Source of the DNA: Adiantum capillus-veneris
Taxonomy: Eukaryota > Streptophyta > Polypodiopsida > Polypodiales > Pteridaceae
NCBI GenBank assembly: GCA_014529385.2
Contig: CM043959.1
Coordinates: forward strand, 86,337,529-86,401,528
DNA: 64,000 nt
Direction: 5' to 3'
Shown: positions 12,698 to 23,920 of the stretch, piece after piece
Layout of the letters: each line of letters opens with the position of its first letter
Position numbering within the stretch: the stretch's first letter is position 1
The notes under the pieces: generated by a model
Told to the model about the DNA's origin: nothing
Databases searched by the model: none
Seen by the model: only the letters and a program-made list of their open reading frames with translations
Program-made: the position numbers and the translations under genes

Positions 12698-13903
12698 TGA
12701 TGGAGCAAAAGATGTCGTGCGCACACTCACACACCCAGAAAACTCAACACAACACAAGGAATTTACTTGAATTCCTCACCTCACTCACTACCACTCAAAA
12801 GCTCCCTAAAAACTCTACCCACAAGCTCAATTCAAACTCCAAACGCCTCGACCTACAAGCCCTTGCCTGCCCGCTACAAGGTGAGTCGAGGTGATCAACA
12901 CTTGAAATCACACTTCATGGTGACCAAAATATACAAGAAAAACCATCAAAAACCCAAAAACTCCAGCCACAAAAGGCCAATCTCAAACCATTGCAAAAAC
13001 TTTACCAAACTCCACTCTGTTGGACTCTTTGGAGTAGTGCCAACCCTAATGGCACCGATACAGGGTCACATAGTCTTGCAGAAAGCCGCACCTTCTTCCC
13101 TCAATTCCTTGCATACACACATCCATGGAAACCTCAGAAATCCCATAGACTCTCCCAAGTGCAAAATTGAAGAGAGAAAGCTCTCATTCACTCCTCCACA
13201 CACTCGAAAACAGGACGCGAATGCAACGGAGCTGCGCTAGACCACCTGTAGGAACCCTGTTCCCACCCACACACAGAGGGGTGAAAGTGTTGCTATTCCT
13301 CTTCAAAAGTACTCCCTTAGCTGGAACACCCACGCCACCGTGAGTGATGTGGCAATTTGAATCCATTTCACACCTTTTTTGGCCCAGTTTTGGCCAGTTT
13401 TGACCCATGACGGGCATTTTTTGCAGGAAAAACCCCAAACGGACTCCAAAATTCACCAAATTTCGCACACTTGATCCTCGATACCCAAAGCACATGTCCA
13501 CATCCCCACATTCCATTTTTGACCACTTCTAGAGCGATGCACGTATCACCGCAGATCAGGCGCCGCAAATAGACAGTTACTGCATGTGTCAAACTTCTCG
13601 AGCGGGATGAGAGTACCCACACTTGTCACTTGCATTATTTACATTCTAGAAAGCTCAAACACATTATCTAGAGCCAAAATAAGCCACCTAGAACCATATC
13701 CAAGGTCCCGATACCCTATCCAGGAATGTACGTATGCTCGACTGCCGACACGCAAGCACGCATATTTACAATGTGCACACGTTGCACCTTTTTTCGAACT
13801 TGAAACCACTTTGCAAAGCTCCCAAATGCATGTATTTACATCTTTTTGTACATATGACCATGCATATAAACGCTACTTTGTACACGCCAAAAGTGGTCTA
13901 TCA
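12698..13903 (-). repeat. 3' LTR of the Tat-like element
   Basis: 1206 bp; partner of 34354-35559 with scattered substitutions. Contained ORFs (for example 12767-13240 and 13184-13622) recur in both LTR copies and are not genes. Confidence 0.9.
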
Positions 13904-13920
13904 TCATTGCCCACCCTCTA
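13904..13920 (-). other. Polypurine tract
   Basis: On the minus strand, a purine-rich AGAGGGTGGG stretch directly precedes the 3' LTR. Confidence 0.65.
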
Positions 13921-15107
13921 GGTAGAGCATTTATGCTCAACCAAGAGACTATTTGCATCTGGAACCACATCCCTTGCAAAATATTTCTTCAGTCTATAAC
14001 CATTTATTCTGTAGCGCAAATGTTCACCAGAAAATTTTTCCAACTCATAGGTGCCATTAGAAAATACATGCTTCACTCTATATGGACCCAACCATTTGTC
14101 CCTCAATTTCTTCTGAAAAGTAAAATCCAAGCGAGAATCATACTTCATCACCAAATCTCCTTCTTTGATCTCTTTCTCTGGCAGCCTCTTATTCATTTTC
14201 TCCATCCTTGTCTCTGCTTGTTGAAGATAATAATCACTGGCTTTCTCTCTATTCATTTGCAGCAACTCTAGAGAAAGAATTCTTTCTTGCAGCTTGTCAT
14301 TATGCTCACCTTGCATTCTGCACAAAAACATCAAGGCATCCAACTGCACTTGTATGGGCATAAGAGCTTCCTTCCATAAACAATTTCATATGGTGTAAAC
14401 TGTGTTGACACTCTATACGTAGTTCTATAAGCCCACAAACACTTTTCCAAGTCCAGGTCCCACTCTTTAGGATGCTCTCTAGCATACTTTGATAGCATCT
14501 TCACAATTTGACCATTGCAGTTCTCAACCAACCCATTGCATTGTGGGTAGTAAGGAGAAGAATGCCTATGCTGAATTTTCAAATTCTCCATGAGAGCAGC
14601 AACAAGTTTTCCCCTAAATCCTGGTCCACGATAAAAAATAATAACCATAGGAGCTCCAAACCTGCAACACACCTGTTCATATAAAAAAGAGGCCACTCTT
14701 CCTGCTGTTACATCTTTTACTGCTCTTGCCTCCACCCATTTTGTCAAATAGTCCACAGCCACAAGGATATACCTTTTACCATTGTTGGTCCTTGGCATTG
14801 GACCTACAACATCTACTCCCCATTTTGCAAACGCATCAAAAGACATCATAGCTTTCTGAGGCTCAGCCAAAAGCTTCCGATTTGCAAACACTTGGCATTC
14901 ATGGCATGACTTGCACCAAAAATAAGCATCTCTCATCATAGAGGGCCAACAGTAACCTGCTCTCAAAACACAAAAGACAACCTGATCCTTGCCTTGATGG
15001 CCTATTTCTTCATGGCAGTGCTCCAAAATCAAGCCTATCTCTTCTTTGTACGTCACTTTTCTCAAAATGCTATCCTTGCAATAAAGCATGAGATCCTCAC
15101 CTACCAC
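13918..15107 (-). pseudogene. Gypsy integrase, frameshifted
   Basis: The integrase inserts retrotransposon cDNA into chromosomes. The main frame (15107-14331) has the zinc-binding H-x4-H ... C-x2-C pattern (HCHEEIGH ... CKSCHEC), then the core with GVDVVG (first catalytic Asp). In the second catalytic position, the usual S-D-R/N-G reads IIFYRGPGF, so the Asp is a Tyr. The final Glu is kept in NGLVENCNG. The C-terminal part (14361-13918) continues in another frame and has the basic GPYRVKHVFSNGTYELE module of plant gypsy integrases. A frameshift and a lost catalytic residue make it non-functional. Confidence 0.9.
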
Positions 15108-15143
15108 TGTGTAGTTTCTTGCTTTTGCAACTATTCTCTTACG

Positions 15144-15361
15144 TCAAACCTTTGACATGCCCTCTGGACATTTCCCGTTACCAAGAAATACTTCTACATC
15201 TTGCAATGATTCCCTTCCTGCATACAAGGCTTCCTTGACCTTTAAAGGAGCTACCAAGGCATCCAACTTGTCCCTAGCCAACTCATCAGCTTCTTTATTC
15301 TGCTCACGAGGAACATGCTTAAATTGTATCTTCTCAAACTCATGCAAAAGCTTCTTGATGC
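15144..15361 (-). pseudogene. C-terminal part of Tat-like RNase H
   Basis: Contains FKHVPREQNKEADELARDKLD, the end of an RVT_3-type RNase H with its last acidic residue (EADELA). The upstream half of the domain lies at 23048-23585, on the other side of the inserted LTR element; the two halves were contiguous before the insertion. Confidence 0.85.
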
Positions 15362-17937
15362 TGATAGCCGTTTTTCAACTTTCCATAATTGCCATAGTAA
15401 GCTACCTCACCCTATCAAATCACTCAAACATTTTGGTTATCCCTACCATTTCACTGTACATAGGTGTATGTGAGTTAGGGGACTTTTCCCATATCTTCTT
15501 AAAAACCCTTAATTCGCTAGTCACTGGGCTAGTTGAGCCAAAAAAATAAAAAATATAAGTATATTATGGCCCATTTGTGTGTAAATATTTCATTGTATAT
15601 AGGGCCTAAATAAAAGGATTTTTCATAATTATTTTGGTATTTATTTAAATATTTCTACCTATGGTGTGTTATTTATGCTATGTACATTGACTCACCATTA
15701 CCATATTTTTTCTTACCATTTTGCATACTCTTTATTCCATATAAAAATAATTTTATGCAAGCTTCTCTTATTTTTGGTGTAACTCCATCCCAACAAAAAT
15801 CCAAAAAAACTAGTTTTATTTATGTGTATATTTTTTCACTATTGTGATTTTTCCTTCCTACGTCTATTCTCTTTTACTCTCATAAATTAGAACACCAAAA
15901 ATATTCATCGTTTTATGGTAGACTTATAATGAGAGAGATTTATTTTGACCCCTTTATATTTTTTCCACCTATATTATTTATATTTGACATGTACATATTT
16001 TTTTAGACCCTCAATATTTGATTTTCTTAGTTGTACTATTCACTTATATCATGATCTCAACAATATCTTCAATTATAGACCTACCAAATAAGGTCAAGGG
16101 TATGTGGCATGCATGCATGCACCATGGGGAGCTCACTCTTGGAGGTATTCAAAAGAATCATCCAAAGAAGGACCTCAGTGGAAAAAACGATCGGTTTTGC
16201 TGAATTTGTAAAGATCACATGCTCCCCAAATTTGAAAAGGTGATACAAGCAAAAGTTGTAGCTCGTGAGCTGAAATTTCACCTCAAATTTTTTCATATTT
16301 TTTTGAGCTACGAGCTGTGAGCTATGATTTTATTGGTGAACCCCAGTTTGCCCATGCTATGCAGCTACACTCCCTCTTCCACTTTATCATTTTCCTCTTT
16401 CATACACACTCCTCCCTCTCCTTCCCACTCCCAAACCTGCAACTCCCATGTCTTAATTCACCCTCTTCACCATTGCCACATCTCTCACACCTCCATAGCC
16501 TTCATCCTCCATTTCTACACCCTATGTGTCCCCCTTTCTCTCTACATATATGTCCATATTACCATACTCTCTTCAGCTTTGTAAAGAAGTTCAAAAAATC
16601 AACAAAAATCCAAGGATAACCTCTGCAAATGAAGGCTTTTATCATGAATTTTCCAAGGTTTGAAGATAACATAGCTTCATCGACACGCGCTACTTCGCCA
16701 TGCTGACCGCTTCTTCTATCGGTGCTGTAAAGAGGTGAATGTCAACTTCTCCAAGCTTCAACCTTGCTTTACAAGCTTATCCCTTCTCTAACTTTTCTCA
16801 TCATATATCTCACCATTTGGTGAATGATTTTGTAAATATTTTTTAGTGATAATTACTAACTACTAACCACTAACCTTATTGTAAAATGCACCCTCTACTA
16901 TAGTAGGCACTCCCAAATTATTCACTCAATCCTCTCTCCTTTCATCCTCAATAATTCTCTTCCCTTGAGCCCACATCCATGTGACTCAAAGGACAAGAGA
17001 GACCCACCCTCATTAAAAATAAAATAAAATATGCATAATCTTTTATTCCTTCAAATAAACTTGATTAGGCCTAATCCTAATCGGGGCTTCTAAAACCTAT
17101 AAATAGAGCCCTTCTCTCCCTTGTAAATCATCACATGATCACACTACACCACACCATTCTCAACACATAACACACCACTCTTCAAGCCTAGTTGTGTAGA
17201 GTGTGTGCATTGTGAGTGCTCTATTCCATCACTACACATAGGTGCATGAAGAAGCTTGAAGTTAGTTATGACATCTAGAGGAGTGGAGTGATACTATACT
17301 CTGCAATCACACTTGTAGCCTACTCTTGTCCATAAATAATATTCATAGTTTTGGGTGCAATTGTATGCTGCAACTACGACTCTTCTCTCCAAATTGACTT
17401 GATAAGTTGGCTCATCAAGTGGTTGAAGGTATATTGTCCTTGAAGTTTGTTGTGCCATTTCATGCTTGGTGGTTTGAGGGCTTGTTGAATTGTTTGCCAA
17501 AACTTTCAATTGTAAGAGGGTGCTCGGTGAGAGGGCTCCATTGACCCTAAGACAATTTGTGTATTGGCAACAAGGTCAAGTTTTGTGTTGTCTCTCTATT
17601 TCTCATCAAGCTTTGTGTGCATCTAGTCTTTAAGGCTAAGACTGAGTTGCTCAAGTTGATTTGTGCTCTTTACCTCTCTCTGGCGTGGTGAATGTTTGTG
17701 TGTGGTGTGCGTGGCTATCTTGCATTCCCCTCTCTTTGTGCGTTTGAGTACAAGGAGATATCACGTGCGTCCTAGTTCGCATCTACAACTAGGTGGTGCC
17801 CATTTTCTTGTTTGGTTTTTGGCTGTGGGTTGTTGTTGTCTCTGATTATGCTTGCCCCAGCCCCAATTGAGCAGCACGGGAGCCTCGAAGGGTGTTTAGA
17901 GGCCGCTCTTCTTGGTTGCCCGCCCCGGACCGCCTCA
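15362..17937 (+). repeat. 5' LTR of the gag-only element
   Basis: 2576 bp, TGATAGCCG...GCCTCA. Differs from 20457-23047 by scattered substitutions and small indels, including a 15-bp insertion in the other copy. Small ORFs inside occur in both copies and are not genes. Confidence 0.95.
17098..17105 (+). promoter_or_regulatory. TATA box in the large LTR
   Basis: TATAAATA in the context CCTATAAATAGAGCCC, conserved at 22209-22216 in the second LTR. The R region would start about 30 bp downstream. Confidence 0.65.
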
Positions 17938-17960
17938 AATTGGTGCCCCCATGAGGAACT
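17938..17960 (+). other. Putative primer-binding site
   Basis: TGGTGCCCCCATGAGG begins three bases after the LTR. TGG complements the CCA end of a tRNA; the cognate tRNA is not identified. Confidence 0.45.
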
Positions 17961-18247
17961 GACTTTATGCTTATTGTTGTTGTATTGCATGAATGCTTGA
18001 ATTTTAGCATAATCAAGTAGATTATATGAATCATGAAACTTGTATGGCAGAGTTTAATTTCAAGGCAACAAAAATTGATCTAGAATATGGTTTGGATTAG
18101 CATTACATAAGAAAGGAAAAAAAACATTTTCACATAAGAATCTAGAATTCATGTTGAAAGACCTTTCAAAACTTTGTGTAGTTTGATGTCATGAGAGAAA
18201 ATGATTGTTTGGAACTAATCTTTGTGTGGTTTTAGCATTGAGAGACT

Positions 18248-19429
18248 ATGATACGCTATACCTTTGATGATATCCCAATCTTCTTCGGAAACCTAGAAGA
18301 AGATGTTGATGATTTTCTTGCTGATTTTAGAATGGTTTGTCGTATACTTGGTAAAAGGGATGACATTGAAAAAGGGGATTTTCTATTGCTATACCTTAGA
18401 GGAAACGCTGAGCAATGGTTTTGGAGTATGTCTTCTCAGATTGAAGATGGGTATACCCAAATTTCCAAAGCTTTGAAGACCAGATTCACTAAATTTCCAA
18501 CAACGGAGAAAGCATGGGCTTCATTTGGGAGACTTCAACAACATGGTGAAGACTACTATGCTTATGAGGATATGTTTTCTCGTCAATGGGGAGGATATGG
18601 GTTTAGTTCTACATTTCCAGATTATGTAAAAATGGAGCAATTTATTTCGGGTTTGTCTCCTTTCTTAAAGACTAAGGTTACTTGTAGTGGACCCTCTACC
18701 TTTGAAGAAGCGGTCACTATTGCCCGAAGGAAGTTTCACAAGTACTTCTACATCAAAAATGGTTTCCATCATGCTGGAAGAACCAACCATCATGAAAGTG
18801 TTTCTATCAAGGATTCATCTCCTTTGCCATACTTGTCTCCTTCTACTCCGACAAATGTTGAAGAAGTTACTTACATGCCAACTGATTATTCAAGTGCTAA
18901 AGTGTGTGGCCAAGATTCAAATGTGGAATCTCTTTCTTCTACCTTTATCACAAGCATGCAAAAATCGACACAAGATATCTCAAATGTCATTGATGATTCA
19001 ATAATGGATACATCCAACCTTTTGGCGGAGGATCAATTTCTAGTCCGAGCAGACGAAGCTTTTGTGCAACATGACTCTATGGAGAATGAAGACCTTGAAG
19101 GTAACCTTGATCTTATGGAATGTCCTGAGAGTGTATCTTGTCTAAAAGAAGAGAGTGAAGAAGAAGATGAAATCATAGGTGGGGAGATCATAGACCACAT
19201 TGATCATAAAGAGATGATTGTGTACATGGAATGCCAACTCCAAAACAAAGTAGAAGAGTGTGAGTTGAATCCATGTGAGGATAATCTTCAAGAAGTGTTT
19301 GAGGATGTTGAAAAGCATTGGCATGACCCATGTATGTTAAGCATGGAGGAACCTATCATGCAAGACGGCAAAGTTTTCACAAAATCAAACAATGTGAGGA
19401 GTTACAATCTTGCCAAAGGGGGGGCTTAG
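18248..19429 (+). CDS. gag: Gag-like protein of the gag-only element
   Basis: A 393-codon intact frame starting MIRYTFDDIPIFFGNLEED. Residues about 10-170 match the plant retrotransposon gag pattern (Retrotrans_gag): a G-N-x(4)-D-x2-DFLADF start, then LRGNAEQWFW in the place of the usual A..W (gag helix), then FTKFP, EQFISGLSP and a FEEAVTIARRK end. Such proteins assemble the virus-like particle that packages element RNA. The C-terminal 220 residues are acidic and low-complexity, and no CCHC zinc knuckle is visible. The stop follows a run of seven G (19418-19424), beyond which the -1 frame continues as the next ORF. The ATG lies about 300 bp after the primer-binding site. Confidence 0.85.
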   Translation: MIRYTFDDIPIFFGNLEEDVDDFLADFRMVCRILGKRDDIEKGDFLLLYLRGNAEQWFWSMSSQIEDGYTQISKALKTRFTKFPTTEKAWASFGRLQQHGEDYYAYEDMFSRQWGGYGFSSTFPDYVKMEQFISGLSPFLKTKVTCSGPSTFEEAVTIARRKFHKYFYIKNGFHHAGRTNHHESVSIKDSSPLPYLSPSTPTNVEEVTYMPTDYSSAKVCGQDSNVESLSSTFITSMQKSTQDISNVIDDSIMDTSNLLAEDQFLVRADEAFVQHDSMENEDLEGNLDLMECPESVSCLKEESEEEDEIIGGEIIDHIDHKEMIVYMECQLQNKVEECELNPCEDNLQEVFEDVEKHWHDPCMLSMEEPIMQDGKVFTKSNNVRSYNLAKGGA

Positions 19430-20409
19430 AAGGGGATGAAGAACATGGGAGAGTAGTAAAAAATAAAATCATAAAAGGAAACTATCAGAAGGGTATCATT
19501 CTCTCCAATGGTGTTTTAGTGGGTGGCTCTCCATTCATGGGACAATCTCTTAGCAAGAAAATCCAAGCTTTTGAAGCCCCAATCATCTTCACATTGTGTT
19601 TCACCTCTTCAAAGTCAAATTCTCCTCTCTTCACATATACCTTTCATCGAGGGCACCATACCTTCTTAAGTGGAAGAGGACATGAATACTTGGTGATGAA
19701 CAGATGTTTCCAAGCCTTCTACATTTGGTTCTTTGGTGTATGGAGGTCACACATTGTGATGCTTCTGGTCTTCATCATAGATGGAAAACTTGTTGATTGC
19801 TACTTGTGGATATTTTATCAATCAGTACCAAAATCTATTCTCTTCCAATGTGTTGGAAGCAATAGAAACCTTCGTCTATTATCTACTTATGTGGTAAACT
19901 ATTTGCAATATCTTCCAATAGCAGTTGGAAGCATGGATCAAGCTTTTCTAAATCATGAAGGTCATAGAATTTTTGACTTGATGAGCCTACCCAGGTTGAA
20001 TGAATTTTATGAGCTACAGTTCAAGAATTTGCTCATACAAGCTCTTGAAGATCGTAGTAGATACATCAACTTTACACAGGAGGAAGAGCAACCAATCTTT
20101 TATATCACATTCATAGTGATAGATGCAATGATGGACAACAATAAAATCTACAAGTTTCTTCAACCAAAATCAGTAAGTGATTCCATACCATACATCTCTC
20201 TTTGGGAAAGATATTTCAAGATCTTTGATCCTGGGGGGTGCTTATGGAAACTTTCTCAATGGAGGAGGTTTACTCCGTCACTTCATTACATCCTGCTATT
20301 GGCTTTGAGAACCTTTCATATCACACAAGGTTTTTTAATCATACAACAAAGGTTCTTCAAAGATGAGAGCAGACAAAGACAGACGTTACACAATCTACAT
20401 GTTGTATGA
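19330..20409 (+). CDS. Second ORF of the gag-only element, function unknown
   Basis: A 359-codon intact frame overlapping the end of gag in the -1 frame; the frame is open from 19327 (a TGA precedes it). It ends about 30 bp before the polypurine tract. No protease (D-S/T-G), reverse-transcriptase (Y/F-x-DD) or integrase motif is present. The first ~35 codons overlap gag and may not be translated alone. After the G7 run the sequence is rich in aromatic and hydrophobic residues (for example AFYIWFFGVWRSH, IVMLLVFIIDGK) and ends basic. Expression could be by -1 frameshifting at the G run, from its own ATG, or not at all. Its length without a stop argues against chance, but it could be a fossil of an older fused reading frame. 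Confidence 0.55.
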   Translation: MYVKHGGTYHARRQSFHKIKQCEELQSCQRGGLEGDEEHGRVVKNKIIKGNYQKGIILSNGVLVGGSPFMGQSLSKKIQAFEAPIIFTLCFTSSKSNSPLFTYTFHRGHHTFLSGRGHEYLVMNRCFQAFYIWFFGVWRSHIVMLLVFIIDGKLVDCYLWIFYQSVPKSILFQCVGSNRNLRLLSTYVVNYLQYLPIAVGSMDQAFLNHEGHRIFDLMSLPRLNEFYELQFKNLLIQALEDRSRYINFTQEEEQPIFYITFIVIDAMMDNNKIYKFLQPKSVSDSIPYISLWERYFKIFDPGGCLWKLSQWRRFTPSLHYILLLALRTFHITQGFLIIQQRFFKDESRQRQTLHNLHVV

Positions 20410-20416
20410 TCGTATA

Positions 20417-20438
20417 AATGGTACATGAATGTACCATT
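20417..20438 (+). other. Perfect hairpin before the polypurine tract
   Basis: AATGGTACAT, two bases, ATGTACCATT: a 10-bp perfect inverted repeat between the second ORF and the polypurine tract. Confidence 0.7.
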
Positions 20439-20440
20439 AT

Positions 20441-20456
20441 CTAAGGGGGGGGCTAA
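20441..20456 (+). other. Polypurine tract
   Basis: CTAAGGGGGGGGCTAA directly before the 3' LTR. Confidence 0.8.
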
Positions 20457-23047
20457 TGATAGCCGTTTTTCGGCTTTCCATAATTGCCATAGTAAGCTAC
20501 CTCACCCTATCAAATCACTTAAACATTTTGGTTATCCCTACCATTTCACTGTACATAGGTGTGTGTGAGTTAGGGGACTTTTCCCATATCTTCTTAAAAA
20601 TCCTGAATTAGCTAGTCATTGGGTTAGTTGAGCCAAAAAAATAAAAAATATAAGTATATTATGGCCCATTTGTGTGTAAATATTTCATTGTATATAGAGC
20701 CTAAATAAAAGGATTTTTCATAATTATTTTGGTATTTATTTAAATATTTCTACCTATGGTGTGTTATTTATGCTATGTACATTGACTCACCATTACCATA
20801 TTTTTTCTTACCATTTTGCATACTCTTTATTCCATATAAAAATAATTTTATGCAAGCTTCTCTTATTTTTGGTGTAACTCCATCCCAACAAAAATCCAAA
20901 AAAACTAGTTTTATTTATGTGTATATTTTTTCACTATTGTGATTTTTCCTTCCTACATCTATTCTCTTTTACTCTCATAAATTAGAACACCAAAAATATT
21001 CATCGTTTTATGGTAGACTTATAATGAGAGAGAGTTATTTTGACCCCTTTATATTTTTTCCACCTATATTATTTATATTTGACATGTACATATTTTTTTA
21101 GACCCCTCAATATTTGATTTTCTTAGTTGTACTATTCACTTATATCATGGTCTCAACAATATCTTCAATTATAGACCTACCAAATAAGGTCAAGGGTATG
21201 TGGCATGCATGCATGCACCATGGGGAGCTCACTCTTGGAGGTATTCAAAAGAATCATCCAAAGAAGGACCTCACAAGGACCTTGTGCAGTGGAAAAAACG
21301 GTCGATTTTGCTGAATTTGTAAAGATCACATGCTCCCCAAATTTGAAAAGGTGATACAAAAAAAAGTTGTAGCTCGTGAGCTGAACTTTCACCTCAAAGT
21401 TTTTCATATTTTTTTGAGCTATGAGCTGTGAGCTATGATTTTATTGGTGAACCCCAGTTTGCCCATGCTATGCAGCTACACTCCCTCTTCCACTTTATCA
21501 TTTTCCTCTTTCACACACACTCCTCCCTCACCTTCCCACTCCCAAACCTGCAACTCCCATGTCTTAATTCACCCTCTTCACCATTGCCACATCTCTCACA
21601 CCTCCATAGCCTTCATCCTCCATTTCTACACCCTATGTGTCCCCCTTTCTCTCTACATATATGTCCATATTACCATACTCTCTTCAGCTTTGTAAAGAAG
21701 TTCAAAAAATCAGCAAAAATCCAAGGATAACCTCTGCAAATGAAGGCTTTTATCATGAATTTTCCAAGGTTTGAAGATAACATAGCTTCATCGACACGCG
21801 CTACTTCGCCATGCTGACCGCTTCTTCTACCGGTGCTGTAAAGAGGTGAATGTCAACTTCTCCAAGCTTCAACCTTGCTTTACAAGCTTATCCCTTCTCT
21901 AACTTTTCTCATCATATATCTCACCATTTGGTGAATGATTTTGTAAATATTTTTTAGTGATAATTACTAACTACTAACCACTAACCTTATTGTAAAATGC
22001 ACCCTCTACTATAGTAGGCACTCCCAAATTATTCACTCAATCCTCTCTCCTTTCATCCTCAATAATTCTCTTCCCTTGAGCCCACATCCATGTGACTCAA
22101 AGGACAAGAGAGACCCACCCTCATTAAAAATAAAATAAAATATGCATAATCTTTTATTCCTTCAAATAAACTTGATTAGGCCTAATCCTAATCGGGGCTT
22201 CTAAAACCTATAAATAGAGCCCTTCTCTCCCTTGTAAATCATCACATGATCACACTACACCACACCATTCTCAACACATAACACACCACTCTTCAAGCCT
22301 AGTTGTGTAGAGTGTGTGCATTGTGAGTGCTCTATTCCATCACTACACATAGGTGCATGGAGAAGTTTGAAGTTAGTTATGACATCTAGAGGAGTGGAGT
22401 GATACTATACTCTGCAATCACACTTGTAGCCTACTCTTGTCCATAAATAATATTCATATTTTTGGGTGCAATTGTATGCTGCAACTATGACTCTTCTCTC
22501 CAAATTGACTTGATAAGTTGGCTCATCAAGTGGTTGAAGGTATATTGTCCTTGAAGTTTGTTGTGCCATTTCATGCTTGGTGGTTTGAGGGCTTGTTGAA
22601 TTGTTTGCCAAAACTTTCAATTGTAAGAGGGTGCTCGGTGAGAGGGCTCCCGTGACCCTAAGACAATTTGTGTATTGGCAACAAGGTCAAGTTTTGTGTT
22701 GTCTCTCTATTTCTCATCAAGCTTTGTGTGCATCTAGTCTTTAAGGCTAAGACTGAGTTGCTCAAGTTGATTTGTGCTCTTTACCTCTCTCTGGAGTGGT
22801 GAATGTTTGTGTGTGGTGTGCGTGGCTATCTTGCATTCCCCTCTCTTTGTGCGTTTGAGTACAAGGAGATATCACGTGCGTCCTAGTTCGCATCTACAAC
22901 TAGGTGGTGCCCATTTTCTTGTTTGGTTTTTGGCTGTGGGTTGTTGCTGTCTCTGATTATGCTTGCCCCAGCCCCAATTGAGCAGCACGGGAGCCTCGAA
23001 GGGTGTTTAGAGGCCGCTCTTCTTGTTGCCCGCCCCGGACCGCCTCA
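20457..23047 (+). repeat. 3' LTR of the gag-only element
   Basis: 2591 bp; see the 5' LTR. It carries an extra 15 bp near 21273-21287, with the palindromic core ACAAGGACCTTGT. Confidence 0.95.
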
Positions 23048-23920
23048 ATGCCATAGAACCACTTCTTCAAATTGTCTTTCTTAACATTCCACAAACCAAG
23101 CAACTGATTCATGACTAGCAATGCATCCCCTTTTGCAATGACCCTCTTCAATCCAAACTCAACACACACTGCTTCAACCCAAGGAAAAGCGTGAGATACT
23201 CGACCTCATTGTTACTTTCAGCTTCATCAAGATTGTAAGCTCTAGAAAAGATTACATCGCCTTTTGGGTTCTTAATGACTACCCCACCACTTGCCTTTTG
23301 AAGAACTTTCTTGTATGCACCATCAAACATCATTGTATACGCATCTGTAATAGCTACTTCCTCTTCATGATCATCCTTGTCATCCCTTGGGTAAGATGGA
23401 AGCTCGCCCCCCTTATGTACGACTATGTCTTCCACGTGAGCTTTAACAGAATGATCCCCTTTAAACTCAAACTCATACTCTTGAAGCTCCAAAGTCCACT
23501 TTAAGATACGCTTGCTAGGCTTCAAATGTTGTACTACATCCGGCAAAAGATTCGATGTGGTGAGCACATAGAACTTTTGGGGCAAAAATAGGTTTTAAAC
23601 CTTCAACAAGCAAGAACCAAGGCGAATACCCACTATTCCATTTCCGTGTAGGAGAGCTCGCTTACATTCTTCATCTTGCTCTCAAAATAAGCTGGCTTGA
23701 AGTTCCTTCCCTGCTTTTGTAAGAGAACCGACCCAAAAGCTACTGACCCCACACTAATAGATACATAGAAAATCAACTACAAGTCGGGAGGACTCACTGT
23801 TGGTAAAGCACACAATACTTCCTTGATGCCATCAAAATCCTTTTGCATGTCTTCATTCCATTCAAACCCTTGAACTCTTTGACTCAATTTCTAGAGAGGA
23901 TACACATACTGACATAACAT
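23048..23920 (-). pseudogene. Tat-like gypsy RNase H region (upstream part)
   Basis: On the minus strand, the stretch after reverse transcriptase shows the gypsy RNase H connection region (QKFYVLTTSNLLPDVVQHL, then LKWTLELQEYEFEFKGD). It is followed by an RVT_3-type RNase H: TMMFDGAYKK with the first Asp, NNEVEYLTL with the Glu, and AKGDALLVMNQL with the second Asp. At least two frame changes occur (near 23150-23170 and near 23586). The domain is cut at 23047 by the inserted LTR element and resumes at 15361. The extra RNase H supports the Tat lineage. Confidence 0.85.

Larger units (their letters stand above)
15362..23047 (+). mobile_element. Gag-only LTR retrotransposon with very large LTRs (TR-GAG/LARD type)
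   Basis: Two near-identical LTRs of about 2.58 kb flank only 2.5 kb of interior. Both flanks carry ATGC (15358-15361 and 23048-23051), a 4-bp target duplication. The interior holds a putative primer-binding site, a gag ORF, a second long ORF of unknown type, a hairpin and a polypurine tract. There is no protease, reverse transcriptase or integrase, so mobilisation would need enzymes from another element. LTR similarity is visibly higher than for the surrounding gypsy LTRs, so this insertion is younger. Confidence 0.9.

Noticed and set aside
12767-13622. ORFs of 84-157 codons that recur at 34423-35278
   Set aside because: They lie inside the two gypsy LTRs, so their repetition comes from LTR duplication, not from gene conservation.
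16317-16619. 100-codon ORF repeated at 21428-21730
   Set aside because: Inside the large LTRs of the gag-only element; low-complexity Ser/His/Pro sequence with no domain.
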